NCBI RefSeq assembly: GCF_024266585.1
Contig: NZ_CP100647.1
Location: 3,949,001-4,013,000, forward strand
Origin: Xanthomonas sacchari
GTDB taxonomy: Bacteria > Pseudomonadota > Gammaproteobacteria > Xanthomonadales > Xanthomonadaceae
DNA: 64,000 bases
Direction of reading: 5' to 3'
Of the stretch, positions 38,394 to 50,285 are shown in pieces. Each line of letters begins with the position of its first letter. Positions within the stretch are counted from its first letter, which is position 1. A model generated the notes under the pieces. That model was not told the origin of the DNA and ran no database searches. It saw only the letters and a list, made by a program, of their open reading frames with translations. Position numbers and translations under genes: made by a program.

Positions 38394-39638
38394 TCAACGG
38401 AAGCCGGCCACCGTCGCCTTGGTGTTGACCAGCACGCGCTGGTTGTCGGCGGTGCTGGCGTTGCCCATCGGCACGCCGTTGTAGGACACGTTCGGGTTGG
38501 ACCAGTAGTTCAGCCGCGGGCAACTGCTGCTGCAGTTGTAGGCCATGATCGTGCGCCAGCTGTTGCCATAGCGATAGCCGTGGCCGTAGGCGTACGGCGA
38601 GGTGCTGGAGTCGGTGGCCACGTCGTGGCGCGCGCTCTGCAGATGGCCGATCTCGTGGGCGAAGCTGTAGTAGCCGGTGGCGCAATCCCAGTACACCGCC
38701 GCGAACGCGGTGGCGGCGGTGGAGCCGATGCCCGACGCGAGGCCGCAGTAGGCGGAATTGTCGATGATCAGCACGCCGACGTCGGCCGCGGTGCTGTTGC
38801 GCGAGGTATGGATGCTGTCCATGTAGCCGTCGCTGGTGCCGCGGAAGCGGGTCAGGTCGGTGTTGAAGTCGCCGGATTCGGTGTAGTTGGTGGTCTCGTA
38901 GCCGGCCAGCTGCATGGTGATGCCGACGTTGCTGTTGCTGTAGCCCTGGTTGGACTCGGCCACCGCCAGTTGCACCAGCGACTGCATGTTGCCGCCGTAG
39001 CTGGTCACCGCCTTGTTGGTCGCCACCACCAGCACGCGGATGGTCGCGGGCGAGCCGGACGAGGCGCCGGCGGCGGTCATGCGCTCGTCGATCACCGACT
39101 GCGGCATCTGCACGGTCGGCAGCAGCGCGTAGTCGGCCGGGTGCTCGGCGGGCATGCGCCGTTCGTCGACCTCCACCAGCACATGGCCGCCGCCGGCGAT
39201 TGGACGCAGGTGGAACAGCGTGCCGTTGCTGCGGATGCTGCCGGTGATGGTGTCGCCGCTGCGCACCAGGATCGCCGAGTTCAACGGATCCAGGCCGGAG
39301 CGCGCACGGGTCCGGGCCACCGCGGCATTGCCGAGATTGCCGTACCAGATGCTGTTGCCGCCTTCCAGCTGCTCGGTCTTCAGTTGCGTGGCGGTGACGC
39401 GCTTGCCCAGCAGGTCCAGTTCCAGCTGGGCCTGCCCGGCGGTGACGGCGGCGGCATCCACGCCGACCCGCTGCACCGCGCCGGTGGCGGGATTGGCCAG
39501 CAGGCGGTTCAGCGCCGGCTCGCCGGCAATGGACTTGGAAACGTACTGGCTGCTCTGGAACAGGGGCTTCGCGGCGGCGGAGGCGGAACCGGCGACACAC
39601 AGGGCAAGCATCGCGGTCAGGCTGCACATCGACTTCAT
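38394..39638 (-). CDS. Secreted zinc metalloprotease, peptidyl-Asp (M72) type
   Basis: A 414-residue exported protease: signal peptide (about 1-22), propeptide, then a catalytic domain with the extended metzincin motif HEIGHLQSARHD (His328, Glu329, His332, His338) and the Met-turn TIMAYN. Conserved cysteines (about 304, 313, 375, 380) probably form disulfides. The layout fits M72 peptidyl-Asp endopeptidases (AspN-like) of Pseudomonas and xanthomonads. It cleaves before Asp if that assignment holds. It is monocistronic. Confidence 0.82.
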   Translation of the reverse strand: MKSMCSLTAMLALCVAGSASAAAKPLFQSSQYVSKSIAGEPALNRLLANPATGAVQRVGVDAAAVTAGQAQLELDLLGKRVTATQLKTEQLEGGNSIWYGNLGNAAVARTRARSGLDPLNSAILVRSGDTITGSIRSNGTLFHLRPIAGGGHVLVEVDERRMPAEHPADYALLPTVQMPQSVIDERMTAAGASSGSPATIRVLVVATNKAVTSYGGNMQSLVQLAVAESNQGYSNSNVGITMQLAGYETTNYTESGDFNTDLTRFRGTSDGYMDSIHTSRNSTAADVGVLIIDNSAYCGLASGIGSTAATAFAAVYWDCATGYYSFAHEIGHLQSARHDVATDSSTSPYAYGHGYRYGNSWRTIMAYNCSSSCPRLNYWSNPNVSYNGVPMGNASTADNQRVLVNTKATVAGFR

Positions 39639-39875
39639 GTCGGACTCCTGGGTGGTGAGTAGGGACGAACGTCGCCCCGCGCGCGGCCGCAGACGGGGGA
39701 GGCCGCGCGGGGGAGTTCGATTAGCCGCTCAGCCACCGTTCAGCGCAAGCAACAAATGCAATCGCGGCATCAGTCGGAGATAGACGTCACAGAACGCGCA
39801 TGGCGCAACCGGAATTCCGTCCATGTCTGCGCTTTGTCGCAGCAGGAGCAGCGCCTGCCGAGGGGCAGTGCCGCC

Positions 39876-40682
39876 TCAGCCGGCCTGCTGCTGCAGGGCC
39901 AGCAATTCGTCCTCGTCGAACCCGGCCAGCAGGCGCGCCTGCAGGTTGAACGGGCCGTGCAGATAGCCGCCGGCGTACTCGCGCAGCAGGGCCGCGAAGC
40001 GGGCGCGCGGCTCGATCCCGGCCTGCGCGCAGTACCAGCGGTACCAGCGCGAGCCGGCGGCCACGTGCGCCACTTCCTCGCGCAGGATGATCTCCAGGAT
40101 GTCGGCGGTGGCATCGTCGCCGAGCGCGCGCAGCTTGGCGATCATGCCCGGAGTCACGTCCAGGCCGCGCGCCTCCAGCACCCGCGGCACCAGCGCCATC
40201 CGCGCCAGGCCGTCGTGCGCGGTCTTCTCGCACATTTCCCACAGGCCGTTGTGCGCGGCGAAATCGCCGTAGGCGTGGCCCAGCGCGCGCAGGCGGTCGC
40301 GCAGCAGCACGAAATGGCGCGACTCGTCGTCCGCCACCGCCACCCAGTCGGCGTAGAACGCCGGCGGCAGGCCGCGGAAGCGGTAGACCGCGTCCCAGGC
40401 CAGGTCGATGGCGTTGAGTTCGATGTGGGCGATGGCGTGGATGAAGGCGGCGCGGCCCTCAGCACTGCCGAGACCGCGCCGCGGCAGCTCGCGCGGATGC
40501 ACCAGCAGCGGCCGCGGCGGCCGCCCCGGCATGCGGATCGGCTCGGGCGCCGGCGCGGTGGCCGGCAGCGCCAGCGCGCCCTCGCGCCAGGCCGCGGCAT
40601 GGCGCTGGGTCAGCGCGACCTTCTCGTCGGGGTCGGCCGCGTCCAGGCAGGCGCGCGCGGCCTGGTACAGGTCGCCGTTCAC
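39876..40682 (-). CDS. DUF455 ferritin-like protein
   Basis: A 268-residue protein of the DUF455 family, a ferritin-like four-helix bundle. Carboxylate/His ligands are visible in HAIAHIELNAIDLAWDAVYRF, VAVADDESRHFVLLRDRL and EIILREEVAHVAAGSRW, consistent with a di-iron centre. No substrate is known. A GTG at 40682 matches where the family begins (NGDLYQAARACLDAADP); a second GTG at 40709 is possible and neither has a good ribosome site. It is 51 bases or less downstream of purF. Confidence 0.83.
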   Translation of the reverse strand: MNGDLYQAARACLDAADPDEKVALTQRHAAAWREGALALPATAPAPEPIRMPGRPPRPLLVHPRELPRRGLGSAEGRAAFIHAIAHIELNAIDLAWDAVYRFRGLPPAFYADWVAVADDESRHFVLLRDRLRALGHAYGDFAAHNGLWEMCEKTAHDGLARMALVPRVLEARGLDVTPGMIAKLRALGDDATADILEIILREEVAHVAAGSRWYRWYCAQAGIEPRARFAALLREYAGGYLHGPFNLQARLLAGFDEDELLALQQQAG

Positions 40683-40733
40683 GGCACCGCCGACGCGCGC
40701 AGGGGCCACGCCCGGGTGCGGGCGCCGCGCGGC

Positions 40734-42200
40734 TCAGGCACGGCGCTTGCGCTTGGCCTCGTCCGAACGCAGCTGCATGATCCGCTCGAAGTAGCCGGGT
40801 TCGATGCCGGTGGTGTACTGGCCGTTGAAGCACGAGGAGTCGAAGGTCTTCAGTTCCGGGTTGCCCTCGCGCACCGCGGTCTCCAGGTCTTCCAGATCCT
40901 GGTAGATCAGCCAGTCGCAGCCCAGGAACTCCTGGATCTCCTGCTCGCTGCGGCCGTGCGCGACCAGTTCGTCGGCGGCCGGCATGTCGATGCCGTAGAT
41001 GTTGGGGTAGCGCACCGGCGGCGCGGCGCTGGCCAGGTACACCTTGCGCGCGCCGGCGTCGCGCGCCATCTGCACGATCTGCCGGCTGGTGGTGCCGCGC
41101 ACGATCGAATCGTCGACCAGCAGCACCACGCGGTTGCGGAACTCCAGGTGGATCGGGTTGAGCTTGCGGCGCACCGACTTCACCCGCTCGCCCTGCCCCG
41201 GCATGATGAAGGTACGGCCCACGTAGCGGTTCTTGACGAAGCCCTCGCGGTACTTCACCCCGAGCACGTTGGAGATCTCCAGCGCGGCGTCGCGCGAGGT
41301 GTCCGGGATCGGGATGATGGTGTCGATGTCGTGGTCCGGGCGCAGGCGCAGGATCTTCTCGCCCAGCTTCATGCCCATGCGCATGCGCGCCTTGTGCACC
41401 GAGACGTTGTCGATCATCGAGTCCGGGCGCGCGAAGTACACGTACTCGAAGATGCACGGGGTGTGGTCGGTGGGCGAGGCGCACACCTCGGAGAACAGCT
41501 CGCCGCGGCCGGTGATGACCAGCGCCTCGCCGGGGCGCACGTCGCGCACGCGGGTGAAGCCGAGGATGTCCAGCGCCGAGGACTCGGAGGCGACGATGTA
41601 CTCGTCGCCCTCCACGCCCTCGCGCTTGCCCAGCACCAGCGGGCGGATGCCGTGCGGATCGCGGAACGCGACCAGGCCCAGCCCCAGCACCACGCTGACC
41701 ACGGCGTAGCCGCCCTTGCAGCGGCGGTGCACGCCGGCCACGGCGCGGATCGCCGCCTCCGGGGTCAGCATGCGCTGCGCGTCCAGTTCGTAGGCGAACA
41801 CGTTCAGCAGCACTTCGCTGTCCGAATCGGTGTTGATGTTGCGGCGGTCGGCCTCGAACACCTGCTGGCGCAGGGTCTCGGTGTTGATCAGGTTGCCGTT
41901 GTGGGCCAGCGCGATGCCGTACGGCGAATTCACGTAGAACGGCTGCGCCTCGTCCATGCCTTCCGACCCGGCGGTCGGGTAGCGGCAATGGGCGATGCCG
42001 ACACGGCCTTCCAGCACCGCCATGCGCTTCTCGTCGAAGACGTCGCGGACCAGGCCGTTGGCCTTCTGCACGCGCAGGCGGGTGCCGTCGGCGGTGGCGA
42101 TGCCCGCCGCGTCCTGGCCGCGGTGCTGCAGCACGGCCAGGCCGTCATAGAGTTGCCCGGCCACGTTCTGGTTGCCGACGATTCCGACGATGCCACACAT
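40734..42200 (-). CDS. purF: Amidophosphoribosyltransferase
   Basis: A 488-residue glutamine PRPP amidotransferase, first step of purine synthesis. Cys2 (MCGIVGIVG) is the N-terminal nucleophile of the class II glutaminase domain; [16 protein letters not shown] and SDSEVLLN are typical. The phosphoribosyltransferase domain carries the PRPP loop [13 protein letters not shown]. It is 28 bases after cvpA in the conserved folC-dedD-cvpA-purF order. Confidence 0.97.
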   Translation of the reverse strand: MCGIVGIVGNQNVAGQLYDGLAVLQHRGQDAAGIATADGTRLRVQKANGLVRDVFDEKRMAVLEGRVGIAHCRYPTAGSEGMDEAQPFYVNSPYGIALAHNGNLINTETLRQQVFEADRRNINTDSDSEVLLNVFAYELDAQRMLTPEAAIRAVAGVHRRCKGGYAVVSVVLGLGLVAFRDPHGIRPLVLGKREGVEGDEYIVASESSALDILGFTRVRDVRPGEALVITGRGELFSEVCASPTDHTPCIFEYVYFARPDSMIDNVSVHKARMRMGMKLGEKILRLRPDHDIDTIIPIPDTSRDAALEISNVLGVKYREGFVKNRYVGRTFIMPGQGERVKSVRRKLNPIHLEFRNRVVLLVDDSIVRGTTSRQIVQMARDAGARKVYLASAAPPVRYPNIYGIDMPAADELVAHGRSEQEIQEFLGCDWLIYQDLEDLETAVREGNPELKTFDSSCFNGQYTTGIEPGYFERIMQLRSDEAKRKRRA

Positions 42201-42228
42201 GTCAACGCTCTCCGCGGCGGGGACGCCG

Positions 42229-42990
42229 CTATTGGGAAGATGGCCGTGCCTGGCCGTTGGGTTCGACCCGTGCCGGGTCGGATTGCGCCGGACGCGCCTG
42301 CGCCGGATCGATGTTCGCGGGCATCGGTTGCGACGGATCGCCCCCGGGCTGCGCGGACCGCACCCCGGGACGCCCCAGGGCCTTGGACATCATCTCCTGC
42401 AGCCCGCTGGCCTGCAGGGCGTTGCCCAACGCGGCATTATCGCCTGCCGCGGGCAAGTTGCCCAAATCCATCTGCGACACGTTCAGTTGCGGCATCTGCG
42501 ACAGGTTCAGCTGCGGCATCTGCGGCATGCGCCAGTCCGGCAGTTGCGCGCGCATCCAGCCCACGCCCGGGCTGAGCACCGGCAGCACCACCGAGCGCTG
42601 CCAGTCCGGCTCGCGGGTCAGCGGCGTGAAGCTCATCAGGAGCGCCAGCACCGCGGCGAACAAACCGCCGCGCGCCGCGCCCAGGCCGAAGCCGAGCGCC
42701 CGATCGGTGCCCGACAGTGCGGTCGAACGCACCGCGGTGCGGATCGCCATGCCGACGATGGCGACCACTGCCATCACCGTCACGAAGGTCAGCGCGTAGC
42801 CGCCCAGGTAGTAGCTCATGCTCGGCCGGGCCCCCTCGGCCAACCACTGCCCGGCGCTGCCGCCGAACTGGAAGGTCGCCCAGCCGGCCAGGAACCAGGA
42901 CAGGGTGCCGACGACGATGCCGACGAAGCCGCGCAGCGCCCCGAGCAGGGCCGAGACCAGGATCACCGTCAACAGCACCATGTCGATCAT
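42229..42990 (-). CDS. cvpA: CvpA family membrane protein
   Basis: A 253-residue protein. The first ~135 residues hold four transmembrane helices of the CvpA family ([34 protein letters not shown] ... [23 protein letters not shown]). It is far longer than E. coli CvpA (162): the C-terminus is a polar tail with the repeat [16 protein letters not shown] (about 176-191) and a Pro/Ala-rich end. CvpA is needed for colicin V export and envelope homeostasis. It probably shares a transcript with purF. Confidence 0.9.
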   Translation of the reverse strand: MIDMVLLTVILVSALLGALRGFVGIVVGTLSWFLAGWATFQFGGSAGQWLAEGARPSMSYYLGGYALTFVTVMAVVAIVGMAIRTAVRSTALSGTDRALGFGLGAARGGLFAAVLALLMSFTPLTREPDWQRSVVLPVLSPGVGWMRAQLPDWRMPQMPQLNLSQMPQLNVSQMDLGNLPAAGDNAALGNALQASGLQEMMSKALGRPGVRSAQPGGDPSQPMPANIDPAQARPAQSDPARVEPNGQARPSSQ

Positions 42991-43086
42991 GCGCGCCTCC
43001 CGCGGCCGAGCCGCTGCATCGCGCCGATCGCGCGTCGCGCCTGCCTTCCCTGGGACATGCCAACTACTCCATGGGCCGCAGCCCGA

Positions 43087-44166
43087 TCAAGGATGTGGAC
43101 GTACCATACCGCTGATGCCGACCTTGGCCGCGACCTGGGCCCGCAACTGCTCGGCATCGGCGCGGGTGGCGACCGGACCGACCCGCACCCGGCTCAACGG
43201 GCCCTTGTCGGTGCGCACCTGTTCGACGAAAGCACTGAAGCCGGCCGCGCGGGCCTTGTCGCGCAGGGCATTGGCGTCCTCGACCTTGCCGAAGGCGCCC
43301 AGTTGCACGGCGAAGCCGGTGCCGGCAGCGGCCGGCGCGGCGGGCACGCTCGGCGCCGGCTTGGCCGCCGCCGTGGTGGCCGGGGTGGGCGCCGGCTTGG
43401 CGGGTTCGGGCTTGGGCGTGGCCGGCTTGGCCGGTTCCGGCTTGGGCACCGGCGGCGTCGCCGGCTTGGCGGCGGTGGCCACCGGCTTGGCCGGCTCCGC
43501 CGGCAGCGCCTCGGTCTTGGCCGGGGCGGCAGCCGCGGCGGCGGCGACATTGCTGGTGGGGGTGGCGTTGCTCGGCGCCGCGTCCAGGGTCACCACCTGG
43601 GCGTTGACGTCGTTGCGGACCTTGACCGCCTGCAGGCGCACCGATTCGGCCTGGGCGCGATCGGCATACGGCCCGATCCGCACCCGCCAGGCCTGGCGAC
43701 CGCCGATGCTGGCCTGCTCGCGGAAGCCGGGCAGCTGCGCCTGCTTGAGCCGCGCGATCACCGCGTCGGCATCGGCGGCGGTGGCATAGGCGCCGAAATT
43801 CACCGCGTAGTTGCCGGCGGCCGTACTCGGCGGCAACGGCTGCGCGGCGCTGCCGGCGGCCGGATCGGCCAGGTCGGCAGCATCGGGATTGTCCTTGACC
43901 GGCGCCGGCGTGGCCGCCGCCGCGGGCGTGGCGCCCGGGGCCTTGGCCATGCCCACGGCCCCGCCGCTGGGTGCGTCGCCCGGGGTCACCAGCGGCAGCT
44001 CGCGGGTCTCGAACTGGCCATCGGCCGGCGCGTCGGGCGCCTTCAGCGGCACATTGGCCACGCCGCTGTCGGGCGCAGGCCCCTTCACCAGCATCGGCAG
44101 GAAGATCACGGCGAGCGCTACCAGGACGAGGGCGCCAATCAATCGCTGTTTCAGGACGGTATCCAC
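43087..44166 (-). CDS. dedD: DedD-like cell division protein with two SPOR domains
   Basis: A 359-residue bitopic inner-membrane protein: short cytoplasmic N-terminus, one transmembrane helix (about 8-27, LIGALVLVALAVIFLPMLV), a long Ala/Pro-rich periplasmic linker, SPOR domain 1 (about 118-195, YAVNFGAYATAADADAVIARL ... WRVRIGPYADRAQAE), a second linker with PKPEPAKPATP repeats, and SPOR domain 2 (about 283-357, FAVQLGAFGKVEDANALRDKA ... SRVRVGPVATRADAE). SPOR domains bind denuded glycan at the septum. E. coli DedD has a single SPOR domain. Confidence 0.88.
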   Translation of the reverse strand: MDTVLKQRLIGALVLVALAVIFLPMLVKGPAPDSGVANVPLKAPDAPADGQFETRELPLVTPGDAPSGGAVGMAKAPGATPAAAATPAPVKDNPDAADLADPAAGSAAQPLPPSTAAGNYAVNFGAYATAADADAVIARLKQAQLPGFREQASIGGRQAWRVRIGPYADRAQAESVRLQAVKVRNDVNAQVVTLDAAPSNATPTSNVAAAAAAAPAKTEALPAEPAKPVATAAKPATPPVPKPEPAKPATPKPEPAKPAPTPATTAAAKPAPSVPAAPAAAGTGFAVQLGAFGKVEDANALRDKARAAGFSAFVEQVRTDKGPLSRVRVGPVATRADAEQLRAQVAAKVGISGMVRPHP

Positions 44167-44235
44167 GGAAAGGGTGAGAGGGCGGCGTGGCGGAGTGCCG
44201 CCCCGATTATAAGGTCGGCCCGCGCGGAGACGGGA

Positions 44236-45495
44236 TCAGCCGGCTGAATGCAGCCAGTGCAGCGCCTCGCCAGCGGTATGGAACGAGCCGAACACCAGGA
44301 CCCGGTCGCCCGGCCGCGCCTGCGCCAGCGCCGATTGCAGCGCCTGCGCCACGCTCTCGGCGAGATCGGCCTCGGCGGCGGCCGTGTCCGCCAACCGCGC
44401 GCGCAGCTGCGCACCGCTCTGGCCGCGGCTGCCGCCCAAGCCGGCCAGATGCCAGGCGTCGACCTGCGCGGCCAGCGCGGCCACCACGCCGGCGGCGTCT
44501 TTGTCGGCCAGCGCCGCGAACACCGCATGGGTGCGGCCGGCGACCGGCTGCGCCTGCAGCGCGGCGGCCAGTTCGCGGGCGGCCTGCGGATTGTGGCCGA
44601 CGTCGACCAGCACCTCCACGCCGTCGCGCACGCACGGCTGCAGGCGCCCACGCAGGCGCGCGGCGGCGATGCCCTCGGCGTAGGCGTGGCGCGGCAGCGA
44701 CCGGCGCAGCGCGCGCAGGGCGGCGATGGCCGTGGCGGCGTTGGCGCGCTGCACCGGCGCACGCAGCTGCGGCAGCGGCAACTGCAGTTCGGTACCGACG
44801 TCGCGCCAGCGCCAGCGCTCGGCGTCGATCGGCTCGTGGAAGAAGTCGCTGCCGGCGCGCAGCGCGTTGGCGCCGATCGCGTAGGCGCGGCGCAGCACGC
44901 TGGAGGGCGGATCGATCTCACCCAGCACCAGCGGCTTCCACGGCCGCGCGATGCCCGCCTTCTCCGTGCCGATGGCCTCGCGGTCGCTGCCGAGCCAGTC
45001 GGTGTGGTCGATGTCCACGGTGGTGATCACCGCCACGTCGGCATCGACCAGGTTCACCGCGTCCAGGCGGCCGCCGAGGCCGACTTCCAGCACCGCCAGT
45101 TCCAGCTTGGCCTGCTGGAACAGCCACAGCGCCGCCAGCGTGCCGTATTCGAAATAGGTCAGCGCCGTATCGCCACGCGCGGCTTCCACCGCGGCGAAGG
45201 CGCTCACCAGGTCGGCATCGCTGGCCTCTTCGCCGTCGATGCGCACGCGCTCGTTGTAGCGCAGCAGGTGCGGCGAGGTGTAGCTGCCCACGCGCCAGCC
45301 GGCGGCACGCGCGATCGCCTCAACGAAGGCCACGGTGGAGCCCTTGCCGTTGGTGCCGCCGACGGTGATGACGTGCCTGGCGGGCCGGGTCAGGCGCATG
45401 CGCGCGGCCACCGCGCGCACCCGCTCCAGGCCCATGGCGATGTCCTGGGGGTGTTGGCGCTCGATGTAGGCGAGCCATTCGGGGAGGGTGTTCAT
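44236..45495 (-). CDS. folC: Dihydrofolate synthase / folylpolyglutamate synthase
   Basis: A 419-residue Mur-ligase family enzyme. The ATP loop is TVGGTNGKGSTVAFVEAI. LEVGLGGRLDAVN, TTVDIDHTDWLG and VDVGHNPQAARE are the FolC motifs. It joins glutamate to dihydropteroate and then extends the folate tail. Start MNTLPEWLAYIERQHPQDIAMGLERV at 45495 is the family N-terminus; the longer frame adds 14 unrelated residues. The operon continues to dedD, cvpA and purF. Confidence 0.95.
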   Translation of the reverse strand: MNTLPEWLAYIERQHPQDIAMGLERVRAVAARMRLTRPARHVITVGGTNGKGSTVAFVEAIARAAGWRVGSYTSPHLLRYNERVRIDGEEASDADLVSAFAAVEAARGDTALTYFEYGTLAALWLFQQAKLELAVLEVGLGGRLDAVNLVDADVAVITTVDIDHTDWLGSDREAIGTEKAGIARPWKPLVLGEIDPPSSVLRRAYAIGANALRAGSDFFHEPIDAERWRWRDVGTELQLPLPQLRAPVQRANAATAIAALRALRRSLPRHAYAEGIAAARLRGRLQPCVRDGVEVLVDVGHNPQAARELAAALQAQPVAGRTHAVFAALADKDAAGVVAALAAQVDAWHLAGLGGSRGQSGAQLRARLADTAAAEADLAESVAQALQSALAQARPGDRVLVFGSFHTAGEALHWLHSAG

Positions 45496-45589
45496 GGAGG
45501 CGATTGAACTCGATTGATACGGCGCCAGCACGCGCACTCATAGCGGCGACGCATTTTGCTGCTGCTTTGGCTTTGGCTGTTGCTATTCC

Positions 45590-45935
45590 GGATCCCGTGA
45601 GGCACGGCAAGCAGGCCGGATAAAAACCCCGCAGGGGCGGCGCGCAGGAAGCGCGCCGTTTTTCGACGGCACATGGGTGAGCCGGATAAAGGCGAAGCAG
45701 TGCTTCGCCCCGGCGAACGGGCTGGCGCCGTGAGGCGCCTGCCCCGGGCTTGGCCGCGGAGCGGACAAGTGCCGCCGAAAAATGTCCGGCCTGCTTGCGC
45801 ACCCGGAGCGCGCAGCGCGGAGGGCGTGCCACCCGGGTGTGCTTTCTTTGGGTTACTTTGATCAGCCTCCGGCTGCTGTAAAGCCTTCTTTGCACAAGCA
45901 AAGAAAAGTGACTCGCGCGCCAAGCGCGAAAGCAC
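45590..45935. repeat. Repeat-like intergenic element
   Basis: The 495-bp gap upstream of folC holds no credible gene. It has features of a dispersed xanthomonad intergenic element: CTTTCTTTGGGTTACTTT (45842) and TCTTTGCACAAGCAAAGAAAAGTGAC flank a ~27-base insert containing AGCCTCCGGCT. The upstream part encodes, on the minus strand, low-complexity frames often mis-annotated as proteins. CAAAGAAAAG / CTTTTCTTTG-type inverted arms suggest a structured RNA or MITE-like origin. Confidence 0.5.
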
Positions 45936-45990
45936 TTGATCTTGCCTTTGCATCAACTCAACGCGTCCTGGCAACGAATCAGCAGAAGCG

Positions 45991-46635
45991 CTACAGCGCC
46001 CGATGCTTCGCCTCGCCGAAGAACGGCGTGTGGTGCGCGCAATCGTTCAGCCGCACCACCTCCAGACGCTCCACGTCCGGCCCTTCCAGCAGGTTCAGCG
46101 TGGTCGGCGCCTGGCGGAAACTCCACAGCCGCGCGATCGGCAGGCCCAGTATCCGGCACAGGATCACCCGGTTGACCGCATCGTGCGCCACCACCAGCAA
46201 GGTGTCGTGTTCGCCCAGCCCCTCGGCGGCGCGGGCCAGGCCGCGCCAGGAACGCTCCAGCACCTGCCGCAGCGACTCGCCGCCCGGCATCAGCACCGTG
46301 TCCGGCTCCTCGCGCCAGGCGCGCAGGCGCGCCGGATCCTTCTCGTGGATCTCGCTGGCCAGCAGGCCTTCCCACTCGCCATGGGCGATCTCCTGCAGGT
46401 CCGGATCGGTCTGCAGCAGCGCCTCGCGCTCAGGCCCCAGCGCGAAGCGCGCCGTGCGTTGCGCGCGCGCCAGCGGCGAGGCCACGGCGCGGGTCAGCGG
46501 CACTTCGCGCAGGCGCGCACCCAGCGCCTGCGCCTGGGCGTCGCCGACCGGCGACAGCGGGATGTCGATCTGGCCCTGGTAGCGGCCTTCGGCGTTCCAC
46601 GGGGTTTCGCCATGACGGGCGAGCAGAATGCGCAT
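45991..46635 (-). CDS. Histidine phosphatase family protein (phosphoglycerate mutase-like)
   Basis: A 214-residue branch 1 histidine phosphatase. MRILLARHGETPWNAEGRYQG holds the catalytic RHG (His9), SPLARAQRTA the substrate Arg, HGEWEGL the acid Glu, and VVAHDAVNRVIL the second His. Members include cofactor-dependent PGM-like phosphatases and CobC/GpmB-type enzymes, so the substrate is open. AAGGA precedes the ATG at 46635. It lies downstream of the S46 peptidase gene on the same strand. Confidence 0.86.
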   Translation of the reverse strand: MRILLARHGETPWNAEGRYQGQIDIPLSPVGDAQAQALGARLREVPLTRAVASPLARAQRTARFALGPEREALLQTDPDLQEIAHGEWEGLLASEIHEKDPARLRAWREEPDTVLMPGGESLRQVLERSWRGLARAAEGLGEHDTLLVVAHDAVNRVILCRILGLPIARLWSFRQAPTTLNLLEGPDVERLEVVRLNDCAHHTPFFGEAKHRAL

Positions 46636-46764
46636 GCGCTGGATTCCTTGGGGGGAAGGGACCGTCTCGCAAACGAAAACGGAGCGGCATGATACCCGCT
46701 CCGTCGCCGGAAACCCTGCGCGGCGTCCCCGTGGCGCGCCACCGCGGCGCAGCGTAGCGGACAC

Positions 46765-46792
46765 GCGGGCGGCGGCCGCGACCGCCGCCCGC
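46765..46792 (-). terminator. GC-rich hairpin after the S46 peptidase gene
   Basis: GCGGGCGGCGG and CCGCCGCCCGC form an 11-bp stem with a 6-base loop, 10 bases past the stop. No T-run follows, so termination may be partial. Confidence 0.45.
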
Positions 46793-46802
46793 CGGGCCTG
46801 GC

Positions 46803-48962
<2,160 letters not shown>

Positions 48963-49167
48963 CGAGCGGTTTCCTTGATGACAGACGTTAGAGTGTAACG
49001 GCTGTCACCAAGTGCCCGGACCGTGACCAATGGCACCCTGGGGCGGATCATCCGGCGCCGAGTACGCCGCACACGGCATGGCGGGCGCGCCCTGACCGCG
49101 CCGCAACATGGGCGCGCCGGCCGGGCGCTTATACTGCGCGCCCTCTTCCCATCGAATCTGCACCGAC

Positions 49168-50199
49168 ATGGCGCAAACAATGAAGGCGCTGGTCAAGCGC
49201 GACGCCGCCAAGGGCATCTGGCTGGAACAGGTGCCGGTGCCGGTCCCCGGCCCCAACGACGTGCTGATCAAGCTGGAAAAGACCGCGATCTGCGGCACCG
49301 ACCTGCACATCTACCTGTGGGACGAGTGGAGCCAGCGCACCATCAAGCCCGGCCTGACCATCGGCCACGAATTCGTCGGCCGCATCGCCCAGCTCGGCTC
49401 GGCGGTCACCGGCTACGAGGTCGGCCAGCGCGTGTCGGCCGAAGGCCACATCGTCTGCGGCCACTGCCGCAACTGCCGCGGCGGGCGCCCGCACCTGTGC
49501 CCGAACACCGTCGGCATCGGCGTCAACGTCAACGGCGCCTTCGCCGAGTACATGGTGATGCCGGCCTCGAACCTGTGGCCGATCCCCGACCAGATCCCCT
49601 CCGAGCTGGCCGCGTTCTTCGATCCCTACGGCAACGCCGCGCACTGCGCGCTGGAGTTCGACGTGATCGGCGAGGACGTGCTGATCACCGGCGCCGGCCC
49701 GATCGGCATCATCGCCGCCGGCATCTGCAAGCACATCGGCGCGCGCAACGTGGTGGTCACCGACGTCAACGACTTCCGCCTGAAGCTGGCCGCGGACATG
49801 GGCGCCACGCGCGTGGTCAACGTCGCCAACACCTCGCTCAAGGAGGTGATGGCCGACCTGCACATGGAAGGCTTCGACGTGGGCCTGGAGATGAGCGGCA
49901 ACCCGCGCGCCTTCAACGACATGCTCGACTGCATGTACCACGGCGGCAAGATCGCCATGCTCGGCATCATGCCGCGCGGCGCCGGCGCCGACTGGGACAA
50001 GATCATCTTCAAGGGACTGACCGTGCAGGGCATCTACGGCCGCAAGATGTACGAGACCTGGTACAAGATGACCCAGCTGGTGCTGTCCGGCTTCCCGCTG
50101 GGCAAGGTGCTGACCCACCAGCTGACCATCGACGAGTTCCAGAAGGGCTTCGACCTGATGGAAGAAGGCAAGGCCGGCAAGGTCGTGCTGAGCTGGTGA
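49168..50199 (+). CDS. tdh: L-threonine 3-dehydrogenase
   Basis: A 343-residue medium-chain zinc dehydrogenase. Catalytic zinc ligands appear in ICGTDLHIY and GHEFVG; the structural zinc site is [15 protein letters not shown]. The NAD fold motif is [12 protein letters not shown]. It oxidises threonine to 2-amino-3-ketobutyrate, the substrate of Kbl, encoded at 55610. The ATG at 49168 is preferred over an upstream in-frame ATG at 49108. In many bacteria tdh and kbl form an operon; here 5.4 kb separates them. Confidence 0.96.
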   Translation: MAQTMKALVKRDAAKGIWLEQVPVPVPGPNDVLIKLEKTAICGTDLHIYLWDEWSQRTIKPGLTIGHEFVGRIAQLGSAVTGYEVGQRVSAEGHIVCGHCRNCRGGRPHLCPNTVGIGVNVNGAFAEYMVMPASNLWPIPDQIPSELAAFFDPYGNAAHCALEFDVIGEDVLITGAGPIGIIAAGICKHIGARNVVVTDVNDFRLKLAADMGATRVVNVANTSLKEVMADLHMEGFDVGLEMSGNPRAFNDMLDCMYHGGKIAMLGIMPRGAGADWDKIIFKGLTVQGIYGRKMYETWYKMTQLVLSGFPLGKVLTHQLTIDEFQKGFDLMEEGKAGKVVLSW

Positions 50200-50237
50200 G
50201 GCGCCCGCCGCGGCAGCGCGGCGGTCCCGGAAGAATA

Positions 50238-50263
50238 CGAAGGGCGCCTTGCGGCGCCCTTCG
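50238..50263. terminator. Bidirectional terminator between tdh and porin gene
   Basis: CGAAGGGCGCC and GGCGCCCTTCG form an 11-bp stem with loop TTGC between convergent genes. TCGTTTC follows on the plus strand and TATTCTT on the minus strand. Confidence 0.75.
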
Positions 50264-50285
50264 TCGTTTCATGGCAGCGATGCGA

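Noticed and set aside
39756-42575. 939-codon plus-strand open frame across DUF455 and purF
   Set aside because: Antisense shadow of PurF and the DUF455 protein.
45492-45974. 160-residue minus-strand frame upstream of folC
   Set aside because: Low-complexity translation of a repeat-like intergenic element; no ribosome site.
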